Shown piece by piece: positions 1 through 7,853 of a stretch of 64,000 nucleotides of DNA (the first letter of the stretch is position 1; each line of letters starts with the position of its first letter). Both the position numbers and the translations under genes were made by a program. The DNA is from SIG452 sp045540295 (lineage in GTDB: Bacteria; Bacillota; Clostridia; UMGS1840): NCBI GenBank assembly GCA_045540295.1, contig JAZQGY010000005.1, forward strand, positions 1 to 64,000, read 5' to 3'. The notes under the pieces are model-generated. The model made no database searches. It saw only the letters and a program-made list of their open reading frames with translations, and was not told where the DNA came from.

Positions 1-1
1 T

Positions 2-754
2 GTTTGGGATAAGGTTCAGGAGCGTCGCAAAAACAAACGCCGTAATACCAAATCAGGTAAAACGAGTATATTTTCAGGTGTACTTGAATGTGCAGATTGT
101 GGTGCAAAGCTTTACTTTTGCACAAGCAAGAAGTTTGAGGACAGACAAGACCACTTCGTTTGCTCAAATTACAAGGGTAATACCGGAAGTTGTTCGGCGC
201 ATTTCATCCGTGAAGAAGTTTTGCAAAAGGTAGTATTAGGTCAAATCCAACTTATGCTTGATTATCTGCACGCCTTTGAGGATGATTTCATAAAAACTCT
301 TATGGATAAATCCTCAAAAGATAAAAAGAAAGAGTTATCTGCAAAGAAAAAGAAGATTGATGCTAACAACAAACGAATCACCGAGCTTGATATCATTTTC
401 AAAAGACTTTATGAGGATAACCTAAGTGGCAAAATTACAGATAAACGGTTTGAAAAGCTTTCACAGGATTACGAGGCAGAACAAAAAGCCTTAAAAGCTG
501 AAACAGAAATACTGGAAACGGAGCTTTCACAAAGCGAAGAAACCATAAACAAAGTTGAGTATTTCCTAAAAATTGTTCGTCAATACACAGACATTCAGGA
601 GCTTAACGCAAGAGTAGTAAATGACTTGATTGACAAAATCAAAATCCATGCTCCCATAAAAGAAAATGGCCAGCGTATTCAACAGATTGACATTTATTAC
701 ACTGCAGTTGGAGTAATCGACATACCACAGCACTTTCAAGAATTTGCTATCTAA
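2..754 (+). CDS. Large serine recombinase, C-terminal part (5' truncated by window edge)
   Basis: The reading frame is open from base 2 to the stop at 752-754, so the gene begins before the window. The visible part starts with a recombinase zinc-ribbon: a CADC pair near residue 30 and a second pair of Cys about 20 and 27 residues later (VCSNYKGNTGSC). A long Lys/Glu-rich coiled coil follows, then a C-terminal segment like the DUF4368 tail (IDIYYTAVGVIDIP). This layout is typical of the large serine recombinases of Tn4451-like and other integrative elements of Clostridia. The catalytic resolvase domain lies outside the window. Such genes usually sit at one end of their element, so the element boundary should lie just downstream. 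An internal TTG at 221 is unlikely to be the true start. Confidence 0.88.
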   Translation, partial: VWDKVQERRKNKRRNTKSGKTSIFSGVLECADCGAKLYFCTSKKFEDRQDHFVCSNYKGNTGSCSAHFIREEVLQKVVLGQIQLMLDYLHAFEDDFIKTLMDKSSKDKKKELSAKKKKIDANNKRITELDIIFKRLYEDNLSGKITDKRFEKLSQDYEAEQKALKAETEILETELSQSEETINKVEYFLKIVRQYTDIQELNARVVNDLIDKIKIHAPIKENGQRIQQIDIYYTAVGVIDIPQHFQEFAI

Positions 755-778
755 AATATTTTTAATAAAAAGTAATAT

Positions 779-815
779 GGCGATACAATAGCCGTAAAAG
801 CTAAATTGTATCGCC
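779..815. terminator. Perfect 11-bp inverted repeat downstream of the recombinase
   Basis: GGCGATACAAT (779-789) is exactly complementary to ATTGTATCGCC (805-815) around a 15-base loop, 25 bp after the recombinase stop. There is no clear T-run on either side. It may be a transcript-end hairpin or part of the mobile-element end. Confidence 0.5.
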
Positions 816-1035
816 GCATCTTAATACTTCCTTATGAGTAAGCCGCTAACTGCTCTTTTTTTATTTCAATCATACAGAGGACTTGAACCTTAAGAAGGCA
901 GCGAGCGTTCAGAAAAGTTGCCGGTGGCAAGTTTTTAGCGAGCTGGTTCGAAGACGGGTACCGAAGCCAAAGGCTTGGGTCGTCGAGCAGACAGGATGTG
1001 CTTTGCACAGCTGGGTCCTCTTATCCGCACCAAAG

Positions 1036-1071
1036 AAAAAAGAAGTTATCCTTTTGGATAGCTTCTTTTTT
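1036..1071. terminator. Bidirectional intrinsic terminator
   Basis: AAAAAAGAAGTTATCC (1036-1051) pairs with GGATAGCTTCTTTTTT (1056-1071) around a TTTT loop with one G-U pair. It has A and T runs on both sides, so it can end the two-component operon on the minus strand and whatever comes from the left on the plus strand. Confidence 0.8.
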
Positions 1072-1127
1072 GTTTATTTTAGCAGTTCATCCGTCAAGCG
1101 GATGATTTCGGGGGCAATTTTTTTACG

Positions 1128-1448
1128 CTATTTGGAAAGGATTCTCCGATATTCAGGATAGGCAAGTAACAAAATACCAATCCCCGAAAGACCGACAAAA
1201 ATGCCGGGAACAAACCACTTCCCTGCCCACACCATACACATACTCATACCAAGCCCCATTATAAGGGTCCCGATAATGCCAATACTCAGCGCACGAATGG
1301 TTGCCTTATTCTGAACCTCTGCATCCAGTCTGCGAAGACGCTGCAAACAGTCTTCCTCCTGGGGAATATATTTTTTACGGATATTTCTGACCTCCTCCTG
1401 CTCCTTGGCAGAATAAGAATAAGAGAAAGTCTGTTCTTTATGCTCCAT
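1128..1448 (-). CDS. Small two-helix membrane protein, last gene of the two-component operon
   Basis: A 106-residue protein with a charged N-terminal half (a KEQEEVRNIRKKY stretch followed by LRRLDAEVQNK) and two hydrophobic helices at about residues 50-72 and 77-98. It is a paralogue of the protein encoded at 4221-4586: both carry I-R-x-K-Y, then an L-x-x-L-D-x-x-V-Q motif, then an LIMGxGMS helix. The start overlaps the stop of the upstream membrane protein gene by 11 bases, which suggests translational coupling. The function is unknown; similar short proteins are sometimes labelled dihydropteridine reductase in databases, a label the sequence does not support. The placement suggests an accessory or output of the sensor system. 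Confidence 0.75.
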   Translation of the reverse strand: MEHKEQTFSYSYSAKEQEEVRNIRKKYIPQEEDCLQRLRRLDAEVQNKATIRALSIGIIGTLIMGLGMSMCMVWAGKWFVPGIFVGLSGIGILLLAYPEYRRILSK

Positions 1449-2340
1449 AGGTTCTGATCTCCTGTTCTTCTTTCAGTTGTTTTAGTTGCTTATTGCTTCT
1501 GATAATCATACTGATTGCCATTATAATCATAAAAACAGAAACTGTACCGCCGCTTACTCCAAGAAAAATTTTGCGTGTTAATTCGCTCATCGTACCGTCG
1601 TTAAAGGTGGTCAACATGGTGGATTCCAGCGTCAGCATGGATACCGAGGCGGAAGCTAAACTGATTGCTTTGGACGCCGAAAAAATAGGACTTTGATATT
1701 TTCGGTACTTCACTAAATTCACCAAGGCAAGAGTAAATGCAGTGAAGGTATATGCTGCCATAGCAATCGTAGTGATTTCGTGGTGATGGAAGGTTCTGTT
1801 CCAGTACACCATAAAGAAGATCATCAAGCTGAGTGCCATATTCATGGCAAGAAAGATAAGCCCACAGGCACGGTAGCGAATGAGTTCTTCTCTCATTTTT
1901 TCACCCGGGTGATGTTTTCTGCTGTGGCGAAGCAAGAAAAACCGCATCACCGCCAGAAACAAATAGTATCCTGCCAGGGAATGGTACCAAAAGGTACGGT
2001 GATAAAATCCAAGTCCCATCTGAAAAACGGCATAGACGGTATTCAAAATCAGCGTGCCATATAGCGAAAAATTCACTCGGAGTCTGGCATCAGATTTCCA
2101 AATTTGAAAATACTTGTTTTCCGTACGAAAAACCTTTATCAATGCAATCAGAATGGGTAATTTCATACACCAGACAGTCAACGTGTAAAAACTCAACACA
2201 TAAGAAAGGATGGCAACTAAGGAATCGGGTTCCAGATAAATCAGGGAATACACCAAAAATGAAATTGCAACGGGAAGAAACACCAGCATGATTGCAAAAG
2301 GAGGAAACAGAATTGCTTTCTCGATTTTTTTAAGGTCCAT
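1438..2340 (-). CDS. Polytopic membrane protein of unknown function, third gene of the two-component operon
   Basis: A 300-residue protein with about seven or eight hydrophobic segments spread over its length (for example residues 10-33, 42-72, 88-112, 118-137, 155-178, 190-212 and 255-285) and a short charged C-terminal tail. No catalytic motif is recognised. The ATG at 2340 lies one base after the stop of the histidine kinase gene, so it is almost certainly co-translated with it. The context (response regulator, kinase, this protein, small membrane protein) suggests a sensing partner or an envelope function controlled by the same system. This functional idea is inference only. Confidence 0.75.
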   Translation of the reverse strand: MDLKKIEKAILFPPFAIMLVFLPVAISFLVYSLIYLEPDSLVAILSYVLSFYTLTVWCMKLPILIALIKVFRTENKYFQIWKSDARLRVNFSLYGTLILNTVYAVFQMGLGFYHRTFWYHSLAGYYLFLAVMRFFLLRHSRKHHPGEKMREELIRYRACGLIFLAMNMALSLMIFFMVYWNRTFHHHEITTIAMAAYTFTAFTLALVNLVKYRKYQSPIFSASKAISLASASVSMLTLESTMLTTFNDGTMSELTRKIFLGVSGGTVSVFMIIMAISMIIRSNKQLKQLKEEQEIRTYGA

Positions 2341-2341
2341 G

Positions 2342-3412
2342 TTATCCCCTCCGTATTCTCACCGTGAAGGTTGTGCCAACCCCAATAGAGCTTTCCACAT
2401 GAATTTCCCCCCGCAGAATATCAATCACTTTTTTTACCAGAGCAAGTCCCAGCCCGTTTCCTCGTGTGGCATGAGAGGTGTCTCCCTGATAGAATTTTTC
2501 AAAAATATGAGAGCCCACCTCTGTACTCATACCGCAACCGGTATCTGCCACCGTTACGACGGCGTGATGGGGAGTTGCTGTTAGGGTAACGCTGACAGAC
2601 CCGCCTTTCTCCGTAAATTTAAATGCATTGGAAAGCAGATTATTCCATACCAGGCTTAAAAGCTCGCTATCTGCCTTTACCGTTACATTTTCGGCAATAT
2701 CTGTGTGAATCTCAATTTCGGACTGCTCCCATACATTTTCGTATTGCAGCAAACACTCGCAAAGCTGTTCTCCAAGATTAAACTCCGTAACCTCGGGATA
2801 TATCTGCTGATTTTCCAAACGATTCAGCTTTAAAATGTTGGTCATCATATCTGCCATGCGACGGGACGAATCTGTTACAGCTTTGGCGTATTCCATCCGT
2901 TTTTCGTCAGACAAGTCCGGTGACTGCAACAGGGTGCCATAGTTTTGCATCACACTTAAGGGAGTTTTCATTTCATGTGACACGTTGGCGATAAAATCCG
3001 TACGCAGGGTTTCCACGCTACCAAGCTCCTTAGCCATCTGATTGAAGCAGTCAGCAATCCGATCAAAGCTATCGTCGGTACCAAAACTTTTGTGGAGTTT
3101 TATTCGAACAGAAAAATCGCCCTTAATGATTTTCTCGGCTGCATCAGTAATGCACTTAACCGGACGCTCTAAAATCATTTTTCGGCGAACTGCATCCATC
3201 ACTGTAAACAGCAAACTTAAAAACAACACATTTAAAAAAGTGATTTTTGCGGCTGTTCCGATATTTTCGTCGGTCAGCGTGAGATGTAAGCTATCCCGCA
3301 GAACAGACACAAAAAGCATGGTGCTGCAGGTAATCACAAAGGCAACCAACGTGAAAAACAGAAAATACTGATTGAGCCATTTTAAACTTTTTTCTACGGT
3401 GCTTTTTTTCAC
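2342..3412 (-). CDS. Sensor histidine kinase (HAMP-HisKA-HATPase)
   Basis: A 356-residue membrane kinase. Two transmembrane helices (about residues 15-36 and 53-75) enclose a loop of only about 16 residues, so it has almost no extracellular sensor domain and may sense within or at the membrane. A HAMP linker follows (about 77-130), then the H-box VSHEMKTPLS with phospho-acceptor His146, and an ATPase domain with N, G1 (DTGCGM) and G2 (GNGLGLALVKK) boxes. The GTG start overlaps the TGA stop of the response regulator gene. It should phosphorylate the regulator encoded just upstream. Confidence 0.93.
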   Translation of the reverse strand: MKKSTVEKSLKWLNQYFLFFTLVAFVITCSTMLFVSVLRDSLHLTLTDENIGTAAKITFLNVLFLSLLFTVMDAVRRKMILERPVKCITDAAEKIIKGDFSVRIKLHKSFGTDDSFDRIADCFNQMAKELGSVETLRTDFIANVSHEMKTPLSVMQNYGTLLQSPDLSDEKRMEYAKAVTDSSRRMADMMTNILKLNRLENQQIYPEVTEFNLGEQLCECLLQYENVWEQSEIEIHTDIAENVTVKADSELLSLVWNNLLSNAFKFTEKGGSVSVTLTATPHHAVVTVADTGCGMSTEVGSHIFEKFYQGDTSHATRGNGLGLALVKKVIDILRGEIHVESSIGVGTTFTVRIRRG

Positions 3413-4080
3413 TTAATCACCGCCTTATAGCCAAGTCCGTGAACAGTTTTTAATTCAAAATCTGTACATTGGGATAACTTGGCACGAAGTTTGGTCAGAT
3501 ACACATCCACCGCTCTGGGAGCGGTTTCGGTTTCCACATCCCAAAATTCATCCATCAGTTGAGTACGGGTAAAGGTCTTTTTGGGATAGGAAAGCAATTT
3601 ATACAAAATACCAAATTCCCGATTGGTAAGAGAAATTTCCTCTCCGTTAAGATAGGCGGTATGCTCATCGGCATCCATTACAAAAGAACCGATTTCCAGT
3701 TTGCGGGACTGGGCAATTTTGGCGCGTCGAAGCAAAGCTCCGATTCGTAAGAAAAGCTCGTTCAGATCAATGGGCTTCACCATATAATCGTCCACCCCAA
3801 TGCGAAAACCTCTCTGCTTGGAGGCAATATCATCACGGGCAGTCATAAATAAAATGGGAATCTCTGCATTTAGCTCCCGCACCGTTTTGGCAAATTCAAA
3901 GCCGTCAATATCAGGCATCATAATATCGGACACGATTAAATCAAACACAGTTTCATACATGGCATCATAGGCTTCTTCTGCCCGAAGACAACCCACCGCC
4001 TGATAGCCTGAATGATTTAAAAAAGTGCAGACCGTCTGATTTAAGTCACGGTCATCCTCTACCACCAATATTTTAAACAC
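3409..4080 (-). CDS. OmpR/PhoB-family response regulator
   Basis: A 223-residue regulator. The receiver domain (about 1-120) has the acidic pocket EDD (8-10), phospho-acceptor Asp52 (IVSDIMMPDIDG) and Lys in the MVKPID motif. A winged-helix DNA-binding domain follows (about 130-223) with the usual LTNREFGILYKLL and RAVDVYLTKLRAKL segments. The start is a GTG preceded by GGAGGTG at good distance. It is the first gene of a four-gene operon. Its own promoter, and that of the paralogous small-protein gene at 4586, carry the same 11-bp-spaced TTAACA repeats, which points to autoregulation. The motif type resembles PhoP boxes of Bacillus, but the stimulus is unknown. Confidence 0.93.
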   Translation of the reverse strand: MFKILVVEDDRDLNQTVCTFLNHSGYQAVGCLRAEEAYDAMYETVFDLIVSDIMMPDIDGFEFAKTVRELNAEIPILFMTARDDIASKQRGFRIGVDDYMVKPIDLNELFLRIGALLRRAKIAQSRKLEIGSFVMDADEHTAYLNGEEISLTNREFGILYKLLSYPKKTFTRTQLMDEFWDVETETAPRAVDVYLTKLRAKLSQCTDFELKTVHGLGYKAVIK

Positions 4081-4116
4081 CGTACCACCTCCGTGTGCAT
4101 ACTTTTTGATAGTATC

Positions 4117-4148
4117 ATCATACCACCGAAATGTTAAAGTTTTGTTAA
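4117..4148 (-). promoter_or_regulatory. Response-regulator operon promoter with tandem TTAACA box
   Basis: On the minus strand TTAACA occurs at 4148-4143 and again at 4137-4132, exactly 11 bp apart. Nine bases later comes a -10 element TATGAT (4122-4117). The repeats cover the -35 region, and no good -35 hexamer is visible, as expected for an activator-dependent promoter of the OmpR/PhoB type. Confidence 0.6.
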
Positions 4149-4164
4149 CATTTTCTTTTTGATA

Positions 4165-4200
4165 AAAAGAAACGGCAATGCCAATCTGACATCGCCGTTT
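4165..4200 (-). terminator. Intrinsic terminator after the 4221-4586 gene
   Basis: On the minus strand AAACGGCGATG pairs with CATTGCCGTTT (one G-U pair) around a nine-base loop and is followed by a T-rich tract. It separates the small-protein gene from the two-component operon. Confidence 0.75.
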
Positions 4201-4220
4201 GAGGCTATGAGTTTGTTTGG

Positions 4221-4586
4221 TTAATCCTTCATCAGCTGCTCGCTTAATAAAAGAATCTGATTCGCATATTTCTTACGGCGTGCACTGAGAATTACTTTAT
4301 AAATGGGATAGTTTACAATCACCATCAAAAGTCCGATAATACCGATGACGATTCCCAATACCATAGGATTGGGGATTCCAAGCATTGCAGCAATATCTGT
4401 CATTACAAGGCTCATACCGCTACCCATTATCAATGCCGCAATGCTTCCGAAAATGTAAGCAAACAGATTAGCAGGCCGCTGCACCTTCTTGTCCAACTGT
4501 TTTAAGGTGTCAAGCTTGGTTGTTTCCTCTTTCTGATACTTGGAACGGATGTTCTGAATGATAAAGTTCTGATCGTTTAAATTCAT
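4221..4586 (-). CDS. Small membrane protein, paralogue of the 1128-1448 product
   Basis: A 121-residue protein with a charged N-terminus (IRSKYQKEETTKLDTLKQLD), two hydrophobic helices (about 42-66 and 72-94) and a basic C-terminal tail. It shares motif order and the ALIMGSGMS helix with the last protein of the neighbouring two-component operon. It has its own promoter (TATAAT at 4627-4622) with three TTAACA copies in 11-bp register, and its own terminator. The start ATG at 4586 follows AAGGAGGAA. The function is unknown; shared control with the sensor operon is inferred from the promoter repeats. Confidence 0.75.
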   Translation of the reverse strand: MNLNDQNFIIQNIRSKYQKEETTKLDTLKQLDKKVQRPANLFAYIFGSIAALIMGSGMSLVMTDIAAMLGIPNPMVLGIVIGIIGLLMVIVNYPIYKVILSARRKKYANQILLLSEQLMKD

Positions 4587-4621
4587 GGCAAATTCCTCCT
4601 TGTTTTCATCTTACAAGGCAG

Positions 4622-4675
4622 ATTATAACGGGTGCTTGTTAAAAAAGTTTTTAAAAAATGTTAAACTTTTGTTAA
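4622..4675 (-). promoter_or_regulatory. Promoter with three phased TTAACA boxes
   Basis: On the minus strand TTAACA is present at 4675-4670, 4664-4659 and 4642-4637: offsets of 11 and 22 bp, one face of the helix. The last copy ends nine bases before the -10 TATAAT (4627-4622), the same geometry as at the response-regulator promoter. Confidence 0.6.
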
Positions 4676-4707
4676 TTTTAAATTTTTTTTGCAAACAGCA
4701 AAGACAC

Positions 4708-4736
4708 AAAAAAAGACACCCCAAGGTGTCTTTTTT
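4708..4736. terminator. Terminator at the end of the aromatic operon
   Basis: AAAAAAGACACC and GGTGTCTTTTTT form a 12-bp A/T-flanked hairpin 10 bases after the aroF stop on the minus strand. It is symmetric enough to act in both directions. Confidence 0.85.
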
Positions 4737-4746
4737 AGAAACTTTA

Positions 4747-5775
4747 TTACAAAACATCTGCCAGATCGTAAATCAGCTTTTCGGTTTTTTCCCAACCTAA
4801 GCAGGGATCGGTGATGGATTTTCCGTAAACGCCTTCTTCCGGTTTCTGAGCACCGTCTTCAATGTAGCTTTCAATCATTAAGCCTTTGACCAGCTTTTTC
4901 ACATCTGCACTGTGACGGCAGCTATGAAGCACTTCTTTGGCAATTCTCGGCTGTTCTGCCCACTTTTTGCCGGAGTTTGCATGGTTGGTATCAATAATCA
5001 CGCCGGGGTTTTTAAGTCCGGATTTTTCGTAGATTTCCGCTAAGTGAATCAAATCCTCGTAGTGATAGTTGGGCATAGACTGGCCGTGTTTGTTCACATA
5101 GCCTCTTAAAATTGCGTGAGCTAACGGATTTCCCTGGCTTTCCACTTCCCAGCCTCTATAAATAAAGGTATGGGCATGCTGAGCGGCAGTAATGGAATTC
5201 ATCATAACGGAAATATCCCCTGCGGTGGGATTTTTCATGCCAACAGGAATATCAAGACCGCTGGATGTCAACCTGTGTTTCTGGTTTTCCACCGATCTTG
5301 CACCGATTGCCACATAGGATAACAAATCGGATAAATATCTGTGATTTTCAGGATACAGCATTTCATCTGCACAGGTGAAACCAGTTTCTTCAATGGCTCT
5401 GAGATGCAGGTTTCTGATTGCAACAACCCCTTTTAGCATATCGGATTCCTTGTTGGGGTCCGGCTGATGGAGCATTCCCTTGTAGCCATCTCCGGTAGTT
5501 CTGGGTTTGTTGGTGTAAATTCTGGGGATGATAAGAATTTTGTCGGCTACTTTATCCTGAACGGTTCTTAAACGGGAAATATAGTCAATCACGCTGTCAT
5601 CATGGTCCGCAGAACAAGGACCGATAATTAAAATCAACCTGTCATCCTTACCTTCAAAGACTGATTTAATTTCCATATCTCTTTTGACCTTCAACTGCTC
5701 CATTTTGTAGGACAACGGATACTGTTCTTTAATTTCCATGGGAATGGGTAATTTACGTTTGAAATTCATGTTCAT
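4747..5775 (-). CDS. aroF: 3-deoxy-7-phosphoheptulonate (DAHP) synthase, AroF/G/H class
   Basis: A 342-residue enzyme for the first shikimate step, condensing phosphoenolpyruvate and erythrose 4-phosphate to DAHP. It has the class I-alpha signatures LIIGPCSADHDD, PRIYTNKPRTTGDGYKG, ARSVENQKHR and the metal-binding region VIIDTNHANSGK. The length fits the E. coli-type enzymes; there is no fused chorismate mutase or ACT domain. GGAGG lies nine bases before the ATG. It is the last gene of the eight-gene aromatic operon, 21 bases after tyrA, and is followed by a strong terminator. Control probably comes from the pheA leader attenuator and from feedback inhibition; the inhibitor cannot be told from the sequence. 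Confidence 0.95.
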   Translation of the reverse strand: MNMNFKRKLPIPMEIKEQYPLSYKMEQLKVKRDMEIKSVFEGKDDRLILIIGPCSADHDDSVIDYISRLRTVQDKVADKILIIPRIYTNKPRTTGDGYKGMLHQPDPNKESDMLKGVVAIRNLHLRAIEETGFTCADEMLYPENHRYLSDLLSYVAIGARSVENQKHRLTSSGLDIPVGMKNPTAGDISVMMNSITAAQHAHTFIYRGWEVESQGNPLAHAILRGYVNKHGQSMPNYHYEDLIHLAEIYEKSGLKNPGVIIDTNHANSGKKWAEQPRIAKEVLHSCRHSADVKKLVKGLMIESYIEDGAQKPEEGVYGKSITDPCLGWEKTEKLIYDLADVL

Positions 5776-5796
5776 TGGATTAGACCTCCGCTAAAA

Positions 5797-6654
5797 TTAT
5801 TTTTTATCAAACAGTGCTCGTCGCTGGGTGGAATGTCGCATCATTTCTCGCATGCCGGCAATGTCATCCGTTTCAAGCATCGTTTTAAGTTCGTTAAATT
5901 TGTTCATAAACATATTCATCTGTTCTAATAGTGCATCCTTGTTGGCAAGGAATAATTCACTCCACATTTCATCATTGATACGGGCAATCCGGGTTAAATC
6001 CCGAAAAGAGTCCCCGGTAAATTTCTCCATATTTTCCCGGTCGTTGCAAGTCATCAGCGTAATGGCAATACAATGGGTCAACTGGGAAAGGAACCCAATC
6101 ATTTCATCGTGTTCTTCGGGAGAAAGCGTGGTTACATTGGAAAAACCAAGAAGTCTTCCAAGCTCAAGGCAGGTCTGAATGGCTTCCGGCGTATTTTTTG
6201 GGGTAGGAGTAACGATATAGTTGGCACCCACGAACATCTTGTCGGTACTGTTTTCCACTCCGGATACCTCGCGGCCTGCCATGGGATGAGCCGCAATAAA
6301 TTCCAAATCATCCCGCAGCATATCCTGAATGGTATACACCACACTTCGCTTCACCCCGGTAACATCGGTGATGATAGCTCCGCTTTTTAAAAGATGCTGA
6401 TTCTCCCGAATCCATTCCACAAACACGTGAGGATACAGAGCAAAAATCACCAAGTCTGCTTTTTCGATAATGGTTTTATCAATCTTTGTGGAACCCTCAT
6501 CGATAATGTGTTCTCCTAACGCATAATCAATGGACTCTTGCTCTTTGGTAATAGCACTGATATGAAAACCAAAGCGTTTTAACGCTCTGGCGTAGCTTCC
6601 GCCCAAAAGTCCAAGCCCTACAATCAATATATTTTTACTAACATCTACAATCAT
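5797..6654 (-). CDS. tyrA: Prephenate dehydrogenase
   Basis: A 285-residue NAD(P)-dependent enzyme that converts prephenate to 4-hydroxyphenylpyruvate, the Tyr branch. The N-terminal Rossmann motif is GLGLLGGSYARALK (about 12-25). HPMAGRE near residue 122 carries the conserved His of the TyrA family, and the C-terminal half is the helical dimerisation domain with LTHCIAITLM. No chorismate mutase or ACT domain is fused; the mutase is supplied by pheA in the same operon. The start overlaps the aroA stop by four bases (ATGA), which suggests coupled translation. Confidence 0.94.
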   Translation of the reverse strand: MIVDVSKNILIVGLGLLGGSYARALKRFGFHISAITKEQESIDYALGEHIIDEGSTKIDKTIIEKADLVIFALYPHVFVEWIRENQHLLKSGAIITDVTGVKRSVVYTIQDMLRDDLEFIAAHPMAGREVSGVENSTDKMFVGANYIVTPTPKNTPEAIQTCLELGRLLGFSNVTTLSPEEHDEMIGFLSQLTHCIAITLMTCNDRENMEKFTGDSFRDLTRIARINDEMWSELFLANKDALLEQMNMFMNKFNELKTMLETDDIAGMREMMRHSTQRRALFDKK

Positions 6655-7853
6655 CTGATATTCACCTTTGCTCCTAATTTCAAAATGTCACAAAAGAAAT
6701 CGGGATAACTTTTTTTCACTGCTTCAATATCTTCGATTTCGCCTCCGATTTTCGATAAAATCACCGACATCGCCATGACGATTCTGTGGTCGTTGTGGCT
6801 ATTTATGGGGATTCCCTGATAAGACAGCTCCTGTTTTGGCACAGTAATGCGGTTGTCCCCAAAAACAAGTCCGCCTCCCAGCTTTAAAAGTTCCTCATGC
6901 ATTGCTGCACCACGGTCACTTTCTTTCACCTTCAAGCGATCTGTTCCGGTAAACACGGCACCGTTTTTTAAAGCAGCCAAAGCAAATAATACAGGGCCTA
7001 AATCGGGACAGTCGGAAATGTCCAAGGTTGGTGTCCCCTTTGCAATTTCGCTAAAATAATCAGCGTATACCCGATCTCCCTGCAAACTGTTGGGATTTAA
7101 GTTTTCCACGGTAATTTGGGAACCGATATGGCAAAAAGCTTCCAAAAATGCTGCGTTGGAATAATCCCCTTCCACCTTCCCCGAATAGGAGTGTAAGTTG
7201 GATTTTTTCACTTCGATGTGATATTCATCTGTAAAATACACCTCTGCACCGAAAGACTGTAAGGCAGACAGCGTCAGATTAATATAGGATCTGCTTTCAA
7301 AAGGCGGTAAAATCTCTATGGAAGAATCCTCACCAAGATGTATCAGTGCAAACAGTAACCCTGTAATAAACTGGCTACTCACATCCCCCCGAAGCTGATA
7401 GTGGCCACCTTTCAATTCCCCTGAAAGCGTGATGGAATTTTCATCTTTTTGAAAGAAAAAGCCATGTTGTTGACACAGTTCCTCATAAATTCCTAAAGGT
7501 CGTTCTAAAAGACGGGTACTACCTGTTAGAGTCACTTCTTTCCCAAGGCACAGTGAAAGCGGAATCATAAACCGTAAGGTGCTGCCGCTTTCCCTGCAGT
7601 TTAGCACAGGATGTTCTGCCTTCATAAAACTTTTTGGATTCACAGAAACGGTATCTTGATTCGTGGTGATTTCTGCTCCCAATGCTTTTAAGCAATCTAT
7701 GGTGGCAAGAATATCCTCATTATAGTCCACACCGGAAATAATGCAATTTTCTTTAGACAGTGCTGCACCGATTAAATAGCGATGCGCCATACTTTTAGAA
7801 GGTGGTGCACTGACGGTTCCCTGCAGGGTGCAGGGGGTAAATGTTGCTATCAT
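6651..7853 (-). CDS. aroA: 3-phosphoshikimate 1-carboxyvinyltransferase (EPSP synthase)
   Basis: A 400-residue enzyme that transfers the enolpyruvyl group of PEP to shikimate 3-phosphate. Visible motifs are the N-terminal PPSKSMAHRYLI, NCRESGSTLRFMIPL near residue 90, RGDVSSQFITGLL and KVKESDRGAAMHEEL. These cover shikimate- and PEP-binding residues. It is somewhat shorter than the usual 420-430 residues but all core motifs are present. It overlaps both neighbours, aroQ and tyrA, by four bases. The RESGSTLRF context (in place of the class I NAGTAMRP type) is consistent with a class II-like enzyme, though this is tentative. Confidence 0.95.
   Translation of the reverse strand: MIATFTPCTLQGTVSAPPSKSMAHRYLIGAALSKENCIISGVDYNEDILATIDCLKALGAEITTNQDTVSVNPKSFMKAEHPVLNCRESGSTLRFMIPLSLCLGKEVTLTGSTRLLERPLGIYEELCQQHGFFFQKDENSITLSGELKGGHYQLRGDVSSQFITGLLFALIHLGEDSSIEILPPFESRSYINLTLSALQSFGAEVYFTDEYHIEVKKSNLHSYSGKVEGDYSNAAFLEAFCHIGSQITVENLNPNSLQGDRVYADYFSEIAKGTPTLDISDCPDLGPVLFALAALKNGAVFTGTDRLKVKESDRGAAMHEELLKLGGGLVFGDNRITVPKQELSYQGIPINSHNDHRIVMAMSVILSKIGGEIEDIEAVKKSYPDFFCDILKLGAKVNIR

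Larger units (their letters stand above)
755..1127. other. Intergenic region with tRNA-like fragments; candidate attachment-site scar
   Basis: No convincing gene is present in these 373 bases. The minus strand at 876-890 reads AGGTTCAAGTCCTCT, a standard tRNA T-arm. The plus strand at 1015-1032 reads GTCCTCTTATCCGCACCA, which looks like the 3' acceptor end of a tRNA with CCA. They are in opposite orientations and share the core GTCCTCT. The bases between them are hairpin-rich and do not form a tRNA body. A recombination scar or attachment site of the adjacent recombinase element is possible; chance similarity is not excluded. Confidence 0.4.

Noticed and set aside
883..1161. A 92-codon plus-strand open frame
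   Set aside because: It runs through the tRNA-like fragments and the bidirectional terminator into the 3' end of a well supported minus-strand gene; no ribosome binding site and low-complexity translation.
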